Of a stretch of 64,000 nt of DNA, positions 44,017-58,086 are shown one piece after another (the first letter of the stretch is position 1; each line of letters begins with the position of its first letter). Made by a program: the position numbers and the translations under genes. The notes under the pieces were generated by a model, which was not told where the DNA came from, ran no database searches, and worked only from the letters and a program-made list of their open reading frames with translations. Origin of the DNA: Dipetalonema caudispina (taxonomy: Eukaryota > Nematoda > Chromadorea > Rhabditida > Onchocercidae); the NCBI GenBank assembly GCA_013365325.1, contig JABVXV010000006.1, forward strand, positions 1-64,000. The letters run 5' to 3'.

Positions 44017-47000
44017 TAGTGTCTGTACACCCATCGATAGCGTTTGTTAATTTTATTTAACGAATAGAAATTAGTGGAATGCTCATGAACTGGTTGCACT
44101 TTCATATCTTTTAAAAGGAGCGAAATGCGATGGATGGATGGATACACATCGATATGTAAAACAATGAATCATTCTAATGAAATGTGTCATATTGGAGCGG
44201 AAAGTGAGGGATGAAATGATTTAGAAAAGAGTTGAATTAAGGATGAGAAAAAGGGGAACAAATATTGGGATATGTTATAATTCATTAATGGAAGTTTGTT
44301 CTTAAGATAGGCCATTAATATTTTTCTTTCATTTTTGCTAATTAACAATTTCATTTATTTTTGAGAATTTCAACAGTAGCATCTCAGTTATTCTCCTACT
44401 TTTTTACGTATAAAATTTATGTATAAAATAGATGAAAAAAAAAAAAAACACACAAGTATGACATATCGCAATATTAAGTAACCATCTCAAACCATATCAA
44501 GCAATGATAGAGTATCTTGAAGGTTCGTGTAAAGATTGAAATTATTTGTTCACCGATTGATTTCGATTGATTTTAGGATAATTAGTGTCATAGATCTGCT
44601 GAAATTTCAGCATTCTCATTTACGTTTCACCGATATCATCAGGTGATACCTAAATCAACACCACATGTAGAATCTTTATTTTAAGCCATCCAGAGATTTA
44701 CATTGAAAAATCCAATACCAATATAAATGATAATCATTTTCCTAGGATTTTGTAAAAAAAAAAAAAAGGAAAACTTCAATCGATTGACCTCTTCTCTTCC
44801 AAAAGATTTTAAATTGAATGAATTGCATTCCATCTATTTGACAATAGGGCTGACAAAAGATCAGAAAAAGACTTAAAACAATTCTATTTTAACAAATGAA
44901 TATCGATCAAAGACTTTGAGAACCCTCACAATCCTCTCTCTTCCGATCGCTGTTCCCATTTCTTATTCCATATTTGTACTGATATCAATCACATCCCTAA
45001 TTAATTACAAGCATATTAGTTTTCAGTACTGGAAGCAAAAAAGAGATGGATTTTTAAGGCTGTAACGACGCATCGGACAATCAACAACATATAATATTGC
45101 TTGTTGCTAAACACAAAAAGTCAGTAACACTCCATCATGTTGTTTTCCATATATCAAAAAATCCCAGAAAAAAAAAAGTGTCATTTTCCCGAGAGAAATT
45201 GAAAATCAAGGTAACAAGAGGGGTATCGATATGCTAGATCATAGAAAAAACAAATAATCAAAATAGTAGTAAATTCTTACATAATATGAATCTATTTAGC
45301 TGTTCCAAAAGATACTTTTAGCAAACTTTTCATGATGAGTGAATGAGAAAGTTCATTCTAAGCATCAAATTGCTAAAGGTTTTTTCAATTTTAAGTGATT
45401 CAGCAGAAGTTATAGTAAAACAGATAGATGAACATTCATCTAAGTCGAAGCAGAATGAAGAAAGTGACAAAGTGAAAATTTTGATATTTAAGCAATTTTA
45501 TGAAACACTGAAAAATTTTACAGCACAATGAATAGTTTACACCAGACGGCATGAGAAGAGGCTCATTTTCCAATATTTTTATATTGTAATTTGATGATTC
45601 ATTAGCAACTTGCAGACAGACGCAAAAATTTTCGAGAAAGTCGATGATGCATGCTGCTGTCCTGAAAATCTGCCACTTAATACTTTTTGAAATGATTTTT
45701 CCTTCTGACTTGAAGTGTAATTAAAATATTCCTTCTTTCAATAGTAGCCTTTTGAGGCCTTTCTACTTTCTCTACGAATATCAAAGGAGAATATATTGTT
45801 GATTAATTCTATATGATAGGTTTATTTTAAGCATCCATTTTCAATCGATTTAAGGGATAAAAAGGAAAATTAAGTGAAAATTTGAAATTCGGAGAGAAAA
45901 ATTCACCAAACAACGAGTTTTCTTTAGTGATCTTCACATATCATTAACCGAATAAAAACTACTCATCATCTATCAAATGGTGTGATGAAGTAGCACAAAT
46001 TGTGTTGTTTATCAAACAGCAAAAAATACCTATCACATTTCTTCATCAATTCTGAATGGTTAATCTAGTCAGACAAATAGAAATGAACTGTGGTAAGTTT
46101 GCAGAAAAAGTTGGAGAAAATGTGAACAAACTTTCCAACGATTACCAGATTTATTGAACCAATTTTATTTTGTTGTAATAGAAAAATGAGAATGAAAGAG
46201 ATATCGCATAGATGAGTAAGGGATGAAGAAAATAACAACAGCAACTAAATCAAAACGCTAAATGATTTATTGATGGCGGCGCAATATACCATCGTCTCCA
46301 ATGTTTTTGTCAAATTCCATTAAATGTCGCTTTTTCCTTTTATCATATCTCTTTCTTATCATTCCAATCATTATAAATAATAACTGATAAGTTTTTGTTA
46401 GAAAAAACTGCGCTCATTGAGAAACTATAAAGAAAGATGAAAAAGGAAAGAAGATATGAAATGAAGAAAAAGTATGGGTACGATAAGTAAATATCAGTAC
46501 AATTAACAATAAGCGAAATGAAAATGTTATATGTGTGTATGTATGTGTAAAGAATACGGATACAATAAGGAAGATGCAAGTACAATAAGAAGAATAAGAA
46601 GAACAGTAAGGAAGATTGAGAGTAGTAATTCTTGCACCCTTCTTGCTGTATCCGAATACTGTGAAATTTTGTTTACATATTTCTTGGTGATTCATATTTT
46701 CTTTGATAAATGTTTTCCGAATCTTTTGAGTATGAGCAAAAATCGAATGAAAAAGCATAGAATTAAGTAGATTCTTTACATTTCTTTTAGGAATCTTCTT
46801 TTCATTTCCTTAAATGCAATTGAATCATCGAACTCAGAAGAGAATTGGGATTACTGGAAGAAATTTTGAAGTTTGATTGATCAGAATCTCACGATTAAAT
46901 CTTATACAAACTTCCTTTGTAAAGCTAGCAGAGAAGAAGAACTATTCCGGTTTACTCTCCAAAGAAATGCATTCAGGACAGTTGGTCATAAAAATGAAAT

Positions 47001-47548
47001 CTCGAACTCAATCAACAAGCAAATCATCTTTTTTGAAAAAAAAATTCAAATGTCTAAATCATTAATGGATTCATTCCTTCGATCTTCTCATCATTACAGA
47101 TTAATGATCTTCTTCATCTCATAAAAGTAAAATTTGGTAAAAATTATTCGAAATTGAAATCTAACAAGCATCTGATAGATTACAACGAAAATAATCATAA
47201 TGAGTCTTATATTTTGGATTAAATACAGGTCATAGAGAAGATATAAGGCTAGTATGATAGTTTGTAAAGAAGATAATATGATTTAAAAGGATGGTAATTA
47301 ATGAAATGACCGATATTGTGAGAATGGACAAAACGAAAGGTCAAAATGATTACGAATTATAAAGCCAAGGATTAGTGATTGGTCTGGGGTCAGTTCGCGA
47401 CTCTTAATGATTTGTTGTTTGCGATGATTTCATTTATGAGGATGGATGTTGATTGATGATAATTCTTGGCTCATTTTATGACTGGTCTTGATCGTTCCTG
47501 ATTAGATTAGATGTCTCAAATTAGGATATAGAAGTGATTGAGATTTGG

Positions 47549-50500
47549 ATGAAGCAGCGAGTTTTCTTGTATCATCCTCGGATGAAACATAAAACAGTTT
47601 CTTTTGATTTCAGAAAAGATGTTAGTGAGAAATTAATGGGTGCATTGAATAGCAGTGTCCGGAAAGAATCCAGACCTGATTGGATTGCACCGACTTCCAC
47701 ACGTAAAGGTGATAATGTTCGGCGTAGTCGTTTAACATCTCTTATGCACAACAAATGCTTCACCGAGAAGTTGGCAAATTTCCGCTGGCGACGAAAGGTA
47801 ATTCGATTTCTTCATCAGAATTGTTCGTAGAATTTACCATTTTGGTCAGATTGTTTTTTAAGCTACTAAAGTGAAAAGTTGTTCATGACAGTTTATATGA
47901 GTTAAAAAGTTAAGCAGTTGTTTGTTTCGTTCATCACTCACAGTTTCATCGAGAGAATAATTCGGATATTTGCTCATTTTCATTTCAGTACCGACAAATA
48001 TCACGGGAAGATCAGCGTGCTTTTTGTGATCTTATCAGTCATTGGTCAAGTACTGAACTTGTTGCTCTATTAACAGAAATGGAAAGTGCCTGCGGGGTGC
48101 GGGAATTGATTTCGATGGCTGAAGAAGCACGACCTAGCACATCCGTTCTAGCAACAGATCTGCTCAGTGCATGGAAAAATGAAGTAGTTTCTGATTGCTT
48201 TGTTATACATAAGGTAATTGTGATTTCGATTTTCAATAATAATTCTGAAGACAGCAATTTCTGTCCAAAAAACTTCTGTTTTCATTTCTTTTGAAATTCG
48301 TTCTTCGACAATTACTTTCTGATTTCCGAGTTTTTTAATAAATTCTAGCTATATTATTGGAGTTTAAAGCAGTTGAAAGGAGTAATCATTTAATTTAAGG
48401 AACTTTTGAACAATAAGTGTTAGAGAAGCATTGTTTCTTCCCTGTTTTTTTATTGGTTCTGAGGATCTGTAGAATAAGAATCTTATGTTATCTACAAATG
48501 GAGAAATAAATAGTGGTAGAGAGTTTATTCTTACTCATTCTTTTGTCCTTCAGCTATCATCATTGTCTCGAAATGGGTCTCTCAACAAAATTGCCTCTTT
48601 TTATTTTATTGTAGTTTGAAAAGAGAGATAGGTCATTTTCTAAACATATTGTGCATGTGCTATTGACATAGAAAATTTTTTCGATTCATTTTGTTTATGG
48701 GAATAGGAATCAACTTCCATCACTTCTAGGGATCCCGTTATGCTGCGCATTCCTTTATACTTCGAGCACGTTGTCGTTATTTCTCCGATTTCTGGGATTC
48801 ATTGGTTACACAGCAGTCGGATAATACAAAGTTGGATATTCTGTTCATAGATAATGACATATCATCAGAAACATTTCAAGCAATGTTGTATTATATTTAT
48901 TCTGGTGAATACGATAAATCATTACGTGATTTCGATCGACAGTCGTTTAATGCCATTTTACAAAGGTTTTATTTCAAACAAGTTAGCTAGCTGAATTTTT
49001 TTTAATTATAAAGCTATTTCATCAAAAGAGCTTGAATTTTTATATGGTGTTTGTGATCACCGAGATACCATAACTTGCTGAGTATGGTTAAATTCAGTCT
49101 TTCTTTTTCCTAGACTGCACGTTTCCAATAATATTAATATCAAAGCTTCTCATAGAGATTGAGGAACACTTTGTCATATAGATGGTTAGCATAACAAATA
49201 ATGGATATACCGAATAATAAGAAGCGAAATTTTGAATATTGGTTGTTGTACTTGCATTTATAAAGTTATTTGATTTCAAGGTATGGTTGTGGTTCGTCGC
49301 TTTCCAGTGATCTTATGGCAGTGGATTCGCAGAAAGGCGAATGTACTTTGATTTTTACAACAGGAGACAGTAATATTTTAATTAAATTCTTGCATTCTTT
49401 ATTATTAATATTTGTCAGTTCTTTGGGCATAGATTGCAGCATTTTTAGGAGAAGGGGATCATAGTGAAGATCGTGATTATCGGGTGAAATGTTCGGGAGC
49501 AGTTCTTGCAGCACGATCTAGTTATTTGCGATCTGTGATAGAGAAGCGTATTTTATGCGGTGAAGAGTTAGAAATTGTCATCAATGAACATCTTTTTCCA
49601 CGCACATATGCACGTATTATTTTGGATGCTATTTACACAGATCGATTGGATTTGAATAAGGTATCAGTGTTTATCATTAAATAAACTAAGAAGCAATAAA
49701 TGATCTTAACTGTACGTAATGCTTCAGGTATTACTTTACAAGCTTTTGGAATATTTCTTTTTTTATAAAGTACGGAAATATTTCTCTTTACAATAGAAAT
49801 ATTACTTGCAGGTTCGACTTGGTTGTTGTGATATCCATCATATTTTCCATATGTAATATACTCTGAAATCGATATAATCAAATTTATAGATGCCAGAGGG
49901 ATATCAAGTATCAGTGAGCAGCTTAAGTGAAGTGCAAGCAATCGCGTCTGGTCAACGACACCTTGCACCTCTTCGTCATGCCATTGATATATTCCATATA
50001 GCACAGTTTCTTAATCTTCCTTATTTAATACACGGTTGGTGCATTACTTGAGTGTATCTTTAGCGAACGATGTTTTTTTAATTTCATTAACGACTCGCAT
50101 TAAGAAACTTTCAAATAGGAAATACTACGCATCACTTTATTTCCAACGCTTCATATGCCTTCAGTAGTATTTATTAGCTTGAATTTTTTATCTTTATCAG
50201 TAGGTCATAAAAGAAGCAGTTGTCTGTCGCTTTTTTTTAGCTTGTGAAGACATTATCGTAGCACAAATGTCTATGGAAACGGTGGGAAGCCTGTGGAATT
50301 GGGCATGCGAATCTGGTGGTTCTGCTTATGTCCGACGTCATTGCATTGCATTTCTTCGTTCTGATTTCTCTCGTATCTGTTCTTCACATTTACTTTTTGA
50401 GCTAGAAGAAGATTTACTGAAGGATTGTCTGCTGTCCGACTATGTTCAGGTTTTCAGTTGTTTTTTATTTCTTTATCTCCTTTGTTTCTTTCATAACATA

Positions 50501-52937
50501 TAACAGTTTCCTTCATCAGTTGGTAATCTAGTAGTGGCGGTAGCTTAGTTTGTTAAGACACATTACTAAGGCATATATTCGAACAGCCAAAACTAACCCT
50601 TTACTTATGTAGTCGTGAAACGCGATAAGTTAGTCAAAATGGTAAAGCTTATTGTATGACTGCATGTTGGTATGATTGCAGTATTGCTTTTTACAACAGA
50701 AATTTTGGTGACAAATTAGAGAAAAGTTATATGGCAGCTGTGGAAGTTCACTTGATATTTGATCTATTTATAGTGTGCTGAAGTGAAAATTCTGGAAGCA
50801 GTTATACGGTGGGGTGAGCATGAGTTGGTACGACGAATGGAGGAACGAGAGCCAAATTTGATTGCCAACACCATCCACAGCATTAGTAGGAAAGGTATCC
50901 GCCGTTCTGAGTTGAATGATGAAGAGCTGAAGAGTATTTTGGCAAATTTACTACCTCTTGTTAGAATCGATTACATTCTCCCTCCTTTCCACCAGGTAAT
51001 AACTCGTCATTGGTGGAACAAACGTTTTATTTCAATTTCAGTATTTTTGTTTTTTGTTCATGATTTATATACTGTTGTTAATGGATCTATTTAGCTTTTT
51101 TACAATTCTTATAGAGTTTGAATGCTGCTTATAAACGAGGTTTGTTGGATAGATCACCACACATGGATTTATTAGGCCAACGTTACCCCGATAGCAGATC
51201 ACCTGATGTGAATCCTGATGCACATTGGTTTGACCATAGTGTACCACGCCGCCATGCTGCCGGACCACGACTTCTACTACCATATATTATAGTTTGTTGC
51301 TATATATTTTTATCGTATGATTGCTGCAACTTTCTAACATGTAGTGTGTTTTTTACTTTTAATTATTTTTCTGCTTTTAATAAAACATGCTCTTTTTATT
51401 CATTTCTTTTATTTTTTTTATGTATCACCTATATACTGTTTTTCGCAGGAGATTCGGAAACAGTTGAGACGTTTGTATAAAAATGGGGAAAATACATCAT
51501 GCATACTGCAGCAAAAAACTTCGCCTGCAGACCAACTTCAACTTTTTGTCAATAATTTATCGCCAGAAATCATTTCCGAAAGTTTAAAATTAAAGGTATT
51601 TGCGGATTTTATTGACCTCTCTTCGAGACTTTTTTGTATTTCTCCTGTTTTACTGATGAAAATAAAAGAGTATGAAACTGATTGCCTTATTTACCAGAAG
51701 TTTAATGTTTTATGTACACCGCTTTTTAAAATTCTTCTATTTTTGGTCATGTAAAGCACCAATATAAACATCCACTCATAGGATCTTCGATATTTTTCTC
51801 AGTTTGTTTACATCATGTCAAAATGAAACTATAATTGGATTTTGCTACTTAAAACATATAATAAGCTTATATAAGTTTTGGAAGACCATACGGTCGAAGT
51901 TAAATGGAGTATGGAGCATATTGAAGTGCAGATCATGTAGTTTTCTATGTAAAGCCCAAGATTTCAGATTGAAAAGCGTGTAAAGGAACTAGCTGAAGAT
52001 GATTTATTGAAGAAAATATCCTGCTGTGGTTGTTCGCACCACCTTGAATTAGCCGTTGAGCAGGTTAATTATGTAACTAGTACATTTTCTTAAGTTCTCT
52101 GCTCTTTAATCTTCTGATGCCTCTTTTAATTTCACCTTCTTTTCTTTATTTCTATTTCAGATTCGTCTTCGTGTACTTCGAGAACTAAATATTGATGATA
52201 ACTGCGTGGAAGTGTTGTGTATTTGTTCGTCACCAAAACGTGATCTGTTGCCACATTATTACTGCAGCCAACCAACAGTAACAGTTGCCTGTGATGCTGT
52301 TAATACTGACATCTCCCTTTCATCTACAGTTTTTTCTGACTATGGTATTTTGTTCATTTATTTTGGTATATTTTTTTTAAAAAAGATAAAGATAAAGTGA
52401 ATTGTAGCGCAGAGTTGATCTGAATTTAAAAATGTAACTTGTTAAGGAATCAGAAAAGCATTACTATTATGCATTGATTTACGTAGGATTTTTTAATAGT
52501 GGTAGAGGTATTGACATAATAAAGTGGCTTAGATGATGCAATTTTCGTTGCAACCGACTTATTATGCATACGAAGTGAAGAAATGTTTTGTTTAAATTAA
52601 ATTGAATATTATTGTGTCTTCAAAAGTATACAATGAGTAGGTTTTAGAAGGAACCAGAATGAACTTATTGTTTTTGTCGTGGTCTACATTAGCAATTTAT
52701 TTTTTTATTTTAGTCACATATAGTTCTTTCGTTTGATCAGTTCTCTTTTTATCGATTATTCATATCATCAATTCCGTTCTTCAGTTTTTTTTTTCTTCTT
52801 AATTTCTTATGGAAGTTAAGAGGAATTTGTATAATATTTCTTCGTCCCTGCAATATTTTCATTTTTTGTTTTTTTTTCCAGATAACCACGGGAAAAGTTG
52901 TTTACCAGATGTACTGCGCAATGAAACTACTTTATAA
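47549..52937 (+). CDS. BTBD7-like double-BTB/BACK protein
   Basis: Exons: 47549-47797, 47989-48213, 48730-48965, 49281-49369, 49440-49660, 49890-50034, 50241-50449, 50774-50995, 51115-51291, 51449-51595, 51968-52063, 52161-52344, 52882-52937; 751 residues, all phases consistent, stop TAA. Seen: BTB1 at about 147-240 (HSFILRARCRYFSDF, ETFQAMLYYIYSGEY); BTB2 at about 240-345 (GAVLAARSSYLRSVIEKRI, RTYARIILDAIYTDRLDL); BACK at about 365-510 (LRHAIDIFHIAQFLNL, KILEAVIRWGEHELVRRMEE, REPNLIANTIHSISRKGIRR). The order and the linker text match BTBD7, not Kelch-type BTB proteins; no Kelch repeats follow. In vertebrates BTBD7 promotes branching morphogenesis and E-cadherin loss, possibly through Cullin-3. 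That role in a worm is inference. This protein lacks the long disordered tail of vertebrate BTBD7 and ends with a Cys-rich stretch. The start is the first in-frame ATG; a small upstream exon is possible. Confidence 0.9.
50530..50590 (+). mobile_element. tRNA-derived (SINE-like) fragment
   Basis: Inside the intron between BTBD7 exons 7 and 8. GCGGTAGCTTAGTTTGTTAA matches a Pol III A box (TAGCTTAGTTTG) and TATTCGAACAGCC resembles a B box (consensus GGTTCGANTCC), about 33 bp apart. The ends do not pair as an acceptor stem (GGCGGTA has no TACCGCC partner), so it is not a working tRNA gene. It looks like the head of a tRNA-derived repeat. No tail or target-site duplication was clear. Confidence 0.5.
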
Positions 52938-53156
52938 TCTCACATATTACATACGATATTGCAGTGTCTGTCACTACATATCAATGACTAAATGTTATTT
53001 CTGTTAAAAACAGCATTGTACTTTTTTCATTTGTAGTCAGTTCAAGCCATCCAAAAAATGTAAATATTCTCTACCAAGCAACAGTGAGTAACACTTTTGC
53101 TTTATTGTTGTCATATTTCATGTAATTTTCAGCCATGTACAAATTCTAATCAGTAA

Positions 53157-53166
53157 AATAAATAAA
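53157..53166 (+). other. Poly(A) signals of the BTBD7-like gene
   Basis: Two overlapping AATAAA hexamers 220 bp after the TAA stop, on the coding strand. A weaker AATAAA-like site follows near 53267. Confidence 0.55.
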
Positions 53167-56100
53167 TTCTCGAAAGGTAAAACTAGTTGACCACTTCTAA
53201 AGTTATCTGTAAAAATAAACAAATTGTATGGTTTTCTTATGCTCAGCCGTGAATTGTTTGTGAATATAATAAAAATTGCAGAATTAAATGTGAGTTTTCA
53301 CTTTCCATTCGAAATTTGACTTTGAAATTCGACGATAAGAGAGAAGCTAGTTCTTAAAATATTTTGGTTTTCCTTGCCATAAATTTGTATGAATTCACAT
53401 GTAGAAAAAAATCCAACATCTCTCTTTTTATAGTCCATCAAAATTTTCCTCGAACAAAAAACTGTAAATTATGAAAGACAGGAACATTATAGGCTATGAT
53501 TTGGTATGGTTTAGCAATGAGAGAATCAGTTTTCTGATCTAGATGTGTTATAATTAATGGATTTCTTGATTTAACTGATCCGACAATCAGTTATGAATGT
53601 TTGATTAATGTTTATAATAAGATAGTCTAAGACAATAAGTTTATTTTTCCCATGGGAAGCAATCAAAGAACGAAGATTTCATGACAGCTACCAGAGAGCG
53701 GCAATTGCTGATCTGATTTCATTATGAGCACTGCTTTACTTGAGTACAATTTCTGATTTTTATCTGAGTAATCTCAGGATTTCTATAATTTTTTCGAAAT
53801 AAAATTAGTTTCTGTCCTTTTGCAAATCAATCATTTCTTTAATTCTACTAAAAATTTAAAAGTCGAAAACTCAATGTTAATTGAAAAACTTATAAAAATC
53901 TATTCTAAAATGAGTTGAAATGCAATTATTATAGTGAAACAGAATTTCCACTTTCGAATGTTCTAATTTTCAAACATCTTGAAATGAAGTATGTTTCATA
54001 AAAAGTGTAATTCCGAGAAATGGCAAGCTATTTGCAGATATCTCAATCACATTTACAGATCTTTCAGTTCGAATTTGGATGAGAAAATGACATAATATGC
54101 CAAGTTTCTGATGACATGGTGGATAGCTGGAAATTCAACTCGGGAAATTCTGCATACGAAATTCGATTGGACGGTTTTAACATTAAAAAAGTGCGGACAT
54201 AATGGACAACTATTTGATTGTCGCTTCATTTCAACATTTCCAACAAGATGGAAAATAATTTTCAATCTCTTATTATAGATGAAGTAACTGCCTGCGTGGG
54301 AAATTGCTAATAATTAATTCTTTAGGAACTTTTTAATGACAAATCTCGGCATCAACTAGGAAAATCATTCACCAACCTTTTTTTAGTTCGAGTCTAATGA
54401 GGACAGCTATAAGTTATCAATTATGTTAACTGCATCAAAATCAAGGAAAAACTGAAAGTATAACTTAACCGTGGAAACTACTACTAATGAATTTTATTAT
54501 TTTCGAATTTGAAAGCTTATATTAGGTAAGTATATGACTACGGTATATGGATTCGAACAGATCTGTCTTATTACTTAATATTCTTGCTAAATTTAAAATT
54601 CAAACATTAAGACATATAAATTTATGGAAGGATAACTTAACAGACTGATAAGTTTTGCAAATTTAGGAATAACTGCTGGCATAAATGAAATATAATTTCA
54701 TTCAAGGCTAAAGCCACAAAAAAGGCCAAGCATTTTGTTCTGAGGCTTTTTTTCCATCCCGAATGAAACATATACATTGTCACCCTGTTATTGAAATGAA
54801 AAGTGATCTTGCATTATGCATATTTCATTTTGCATTACATATTACAGAAGATAAGGCTAATACTGATAGTTTGTCACAAATTTTTTGAAGTCTTCGTTAA
54901 TTTTGAAAATTTTAACTTTGAAGAGTTGAATCGATAGTTGCTATTTTTACTTTCAAAATAAAGCACAAGGAATAGTTGCTATCGAAATAATCTTACTTTC
55001 ATGCCATGGATCACATGAAACTGATCTTCAGGTAGAATATTTTATTTAATTTTTCCATGGGATTTCAAACTTTTAAGATGAGAAAAAGATGAGAAAATTA
55101 ACATTGATCCGATATCCTGGTTTATGGTTTATGTCAAATATGATAAGTAATTATTACATTTGGAATTTTTAATTTTATAAAGAAATGAACTGAAACCATC
55201 CAGGGAATAATCCAATCTCAATGTGTTTACGTTATCTTCTTCCATCAAAAGAGAAATATTGTTTATCATCCTCACTCAAATTCATCGAATTAAATAAAAT
55301 CTTCGTGAAGTTAAGAAAAGAAATCACTCCCAATTAATTATCATTCCGGATTTCAATATTCAGATTAGTTTCTTCCTTGTAAAATAACATTTATCAGTAG
55401 ACAGTTTTGCTTCATTCCTACCTCAATATTTACTTGTGCTTAGTAATAAATGAGCTAGATACAATTTTAAAAATTCAAATATCCAAATTTATCATATTTT
55501 AAGGCCCTTCTTAACATTTTATCTACTCCTTGTTCATTATTAGGCATTTTTTATCAGTGATATTTTATTTATAACCCATCAATATTGATTATTTCGGTTA
55601 GTTCTTCCTCATTAAGTCATGAAAAAGTCCTTAAACATATCAAACGCATTCATATAATCCTTCAGATATTCCAAATTATTATCTATTTATTATTGTATTA
55701 GTTGTCCCAATAACGGCAAAACTATACATCCTAAAATTCCACCAACTGTATTGTAGGAACTAGGCTCAAATTAGGCTTATTTGGCTTTGTGATCATATAA
55801 ATCTAATTTAGAGTAGTTTGTTGATTGCAAAGCTTAGAGGCTTACTTGCTCATGCAAAGGAAGACAAGAATAAAAGAAGAGGAGAGATTGAGAGGTTAAA
55901 GTTGTTCCATTCATAAGCGTAATTTATTAAAGATGCAACAGAGCAAAAATATGCTTCATCTCAATCCTTCCTAATTTCACTCTTCCCCCTTGTTCTGGCT
56001 AATTTTAGCTAATCCAAACTACTATCCTTTCCAAAATCCCAATTGTCATTTGTAAAAGACAACATCTTATTTACTCTTCCGCATAAAGCAATCCGAAAGA

Positions 56101-57815
56101 GTATACAATTTAGTCAGAAATGTTTAACAATTTAACCACAATTAACTTCGTTTTGTAATTGAGAAATAAACAAAGTTAAATGAAAAAAGAAAATTACAAA
56201 ATCGAAAAAAAATAAATAAATAAATAATAGCTTTAGTCATTGCTTATTGGTTGTGAATAGCAAATGAACGTTTTGCTGCCAAGTTTATTTGTACATTTTA
56301 GCATATGGCGGTTATTTTATACTTAGGTATAATTACTTAAGATAACTACATATTTTCACTTGGTTAATCATCTTGGCCTTTTTTCATTCATCCTCAAATT
56401 TTAATATTTACCATTTTTTTTAATGTCTTTTTAGAAGGAGCGATTTTAGCTTTTAAATAATCAATTTCGCTTAAATTTAGAAAGATTTATTGGCTAAAGA
56501 AGTGTCTAGAAATGGGTCCAAAAGTAGTCACCTTGGTTACGCGTCCTATAGCTTCATGCATATTCTCTTTTTTAATGTTGCACCATTTAAATGCATACAT
56601 TTTTCGTAAAATGGAACAAATTTTAGCAATTTCATTTAATGTTTAATATTTATGGCAAATAATTCAGCCTTTTTTATTTGTAAAAAAAAAAATATCAGAT
56701 TAGAATTAAAGAAGTTCATTTCGATTTAAAGTTTTTTTTCTTGCATTTCAATTGATGAGGTCTTTACAAAGAATTTTTAACAAATGCTTCTGCTTTTCAT
56801 AAATGTCATCTGATGAATGCACATATTTTATTCCTAAAATTTAATTATTCTGTAGCAGAGATTCAAAAGATTTTCAATTGCTTCAGAAAACTTTGTGACT
56901 AATTTGCACATCCTTGCAAAATCTTATAACTATACAATTTCTTCAGAACTGTTTATACTACAATTACTTGCTAAAATTGTATTTAAATTGAAGTAAAGAA
57001 ATAAACTTAAAATACTTCTTGTATACCAATACAAGAGATATTTTTAAGTTTTCTATAAATCTTTTCTTTTCATTGCAATAATCAAATATGCATGCATAAT
57101 TTTTCTGACTTATCGATGAAAGCGAAGTAAACGTTTCAGGAAGATAAGTAAATACTTAACATTAAATTGATAAGAGACATTTATTACTCAATAAATTGAT
57201 AAGAAATCTAAATCAGAAATACACTGAGATTTTAAATTGAAATATAAATATTTGGAATTGCTCATTTCTTTTTTGAAACACTCTTTTGAATGAATAATAA
57301 TATTTTAAAATACAATTCATAATTGGGATGTAAATAATTCACTAAATACGAAGAATAGCGCTATTTTTCCGCTTTATTCACTGCGACAAAAAAGACATAT
57401 TTATTTATTTTTAATATTTTATGTTTGTATTGAAATGAATTATTTTTGAATAACAAAACAATTTACTATGCGTCATTTTCTTTGTTGCTCATTCTTTTGA
57501 AGTTTTCAATTTTCTTTTTTTCACTGCTATTAATTTGAAATTTAATCCACATATTTTCGTCATTTATGTGTGATATCTTTACAATTTGCTTTTTTTTTTT
57601 TTGTGAAAAATCTGAAGCAATCAGTTTTTCAAAAATTTTTATTTCAAATGAGAAATTCTATTTTTTCCTGAAACGACCATAATTCTGAAAGATATAAAGG
57701 AAATGGAAAGATTCAAATGTGCTATGAATGATTGAGGATTTATTTCAAAAATGAAAGAAAATCTTTTATCTATAAAAGGATCATTTACTAAGAACAAATC
57801 TATCTGTCAAGGAAT

Positions 57816-57816
<1 letters not shown>

Positions 57817-57860
<44 letters not shown>
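57817..57860. repeat. Poly-T run (44)
   Basis: Uninterrupted homopolymer about 230 bp upstream of the beta-helix gene start codon. Length is probably unreliable. Confidence 0.9.
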
Positions 57861-57863
<3 letters not shown>

Positions 57864-58086
57864 CAATTTTTTAGAATGCCATTAAAGACTTCGCTTCTAA
57901 TTCTTTTTTTTTTTTTAAAAATTCTGTTTATAAAGGAATTGCATAAATTTTCATGAATATATTCAATTTTTAGATTGTACTTCACGACAACTCGTCAATA
58001 TTTTCATATTTGTTTCCTCTCTATTTGCATTTCTAAAACATTCACTAAAGCAAATTTTTGGAAAATTGCTTCAACATTTTACTTTC

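Larger units (their letters stand above)
36301..47548. other. 11-kb divergent intergenic region, no gene seen
   Basis: This lies between the divergent starts of ell-1 (minus) and the BTBD7-like gene (plus), so it must contain both promoters. No exon with a family signature and paired splice sites was found. It holds a diverged repeat pair, a perfect hairpin, a 66-bp tandem repeat, an ACT-type triplet patch near 42480-42520 and several A/T homopolymers. Confidence 0.55.
52938..58086. other. Intergenic region, no gene seen
   Basis: About 5 kb between the BTBD7-like 3' end and the beta-helix gene start, both plus. It is very AT-rich, especially after 56.1 kb, with a 44-T run. No exon with paired splice sites and family similarity was recognised. 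Confidence 0.55.

Noticed and set aside
47534..47548. In-frame GTG start 15 nt upstream of the BTBD7-like ATG
   Set aside because: GTG starts are not expected for nuclear nematode genes, and a good ATG follows in frame.
50530..50590. Functional tRNA gene
   Set aside because: The acceptor stem halves do not pair and the B box is degraded, so it is treated as a tRNA-derived repeat.
57800..57985. Minus-strand frame with a long Lys run
   Set aside because: It is created by translating a 44-T homopolymer.
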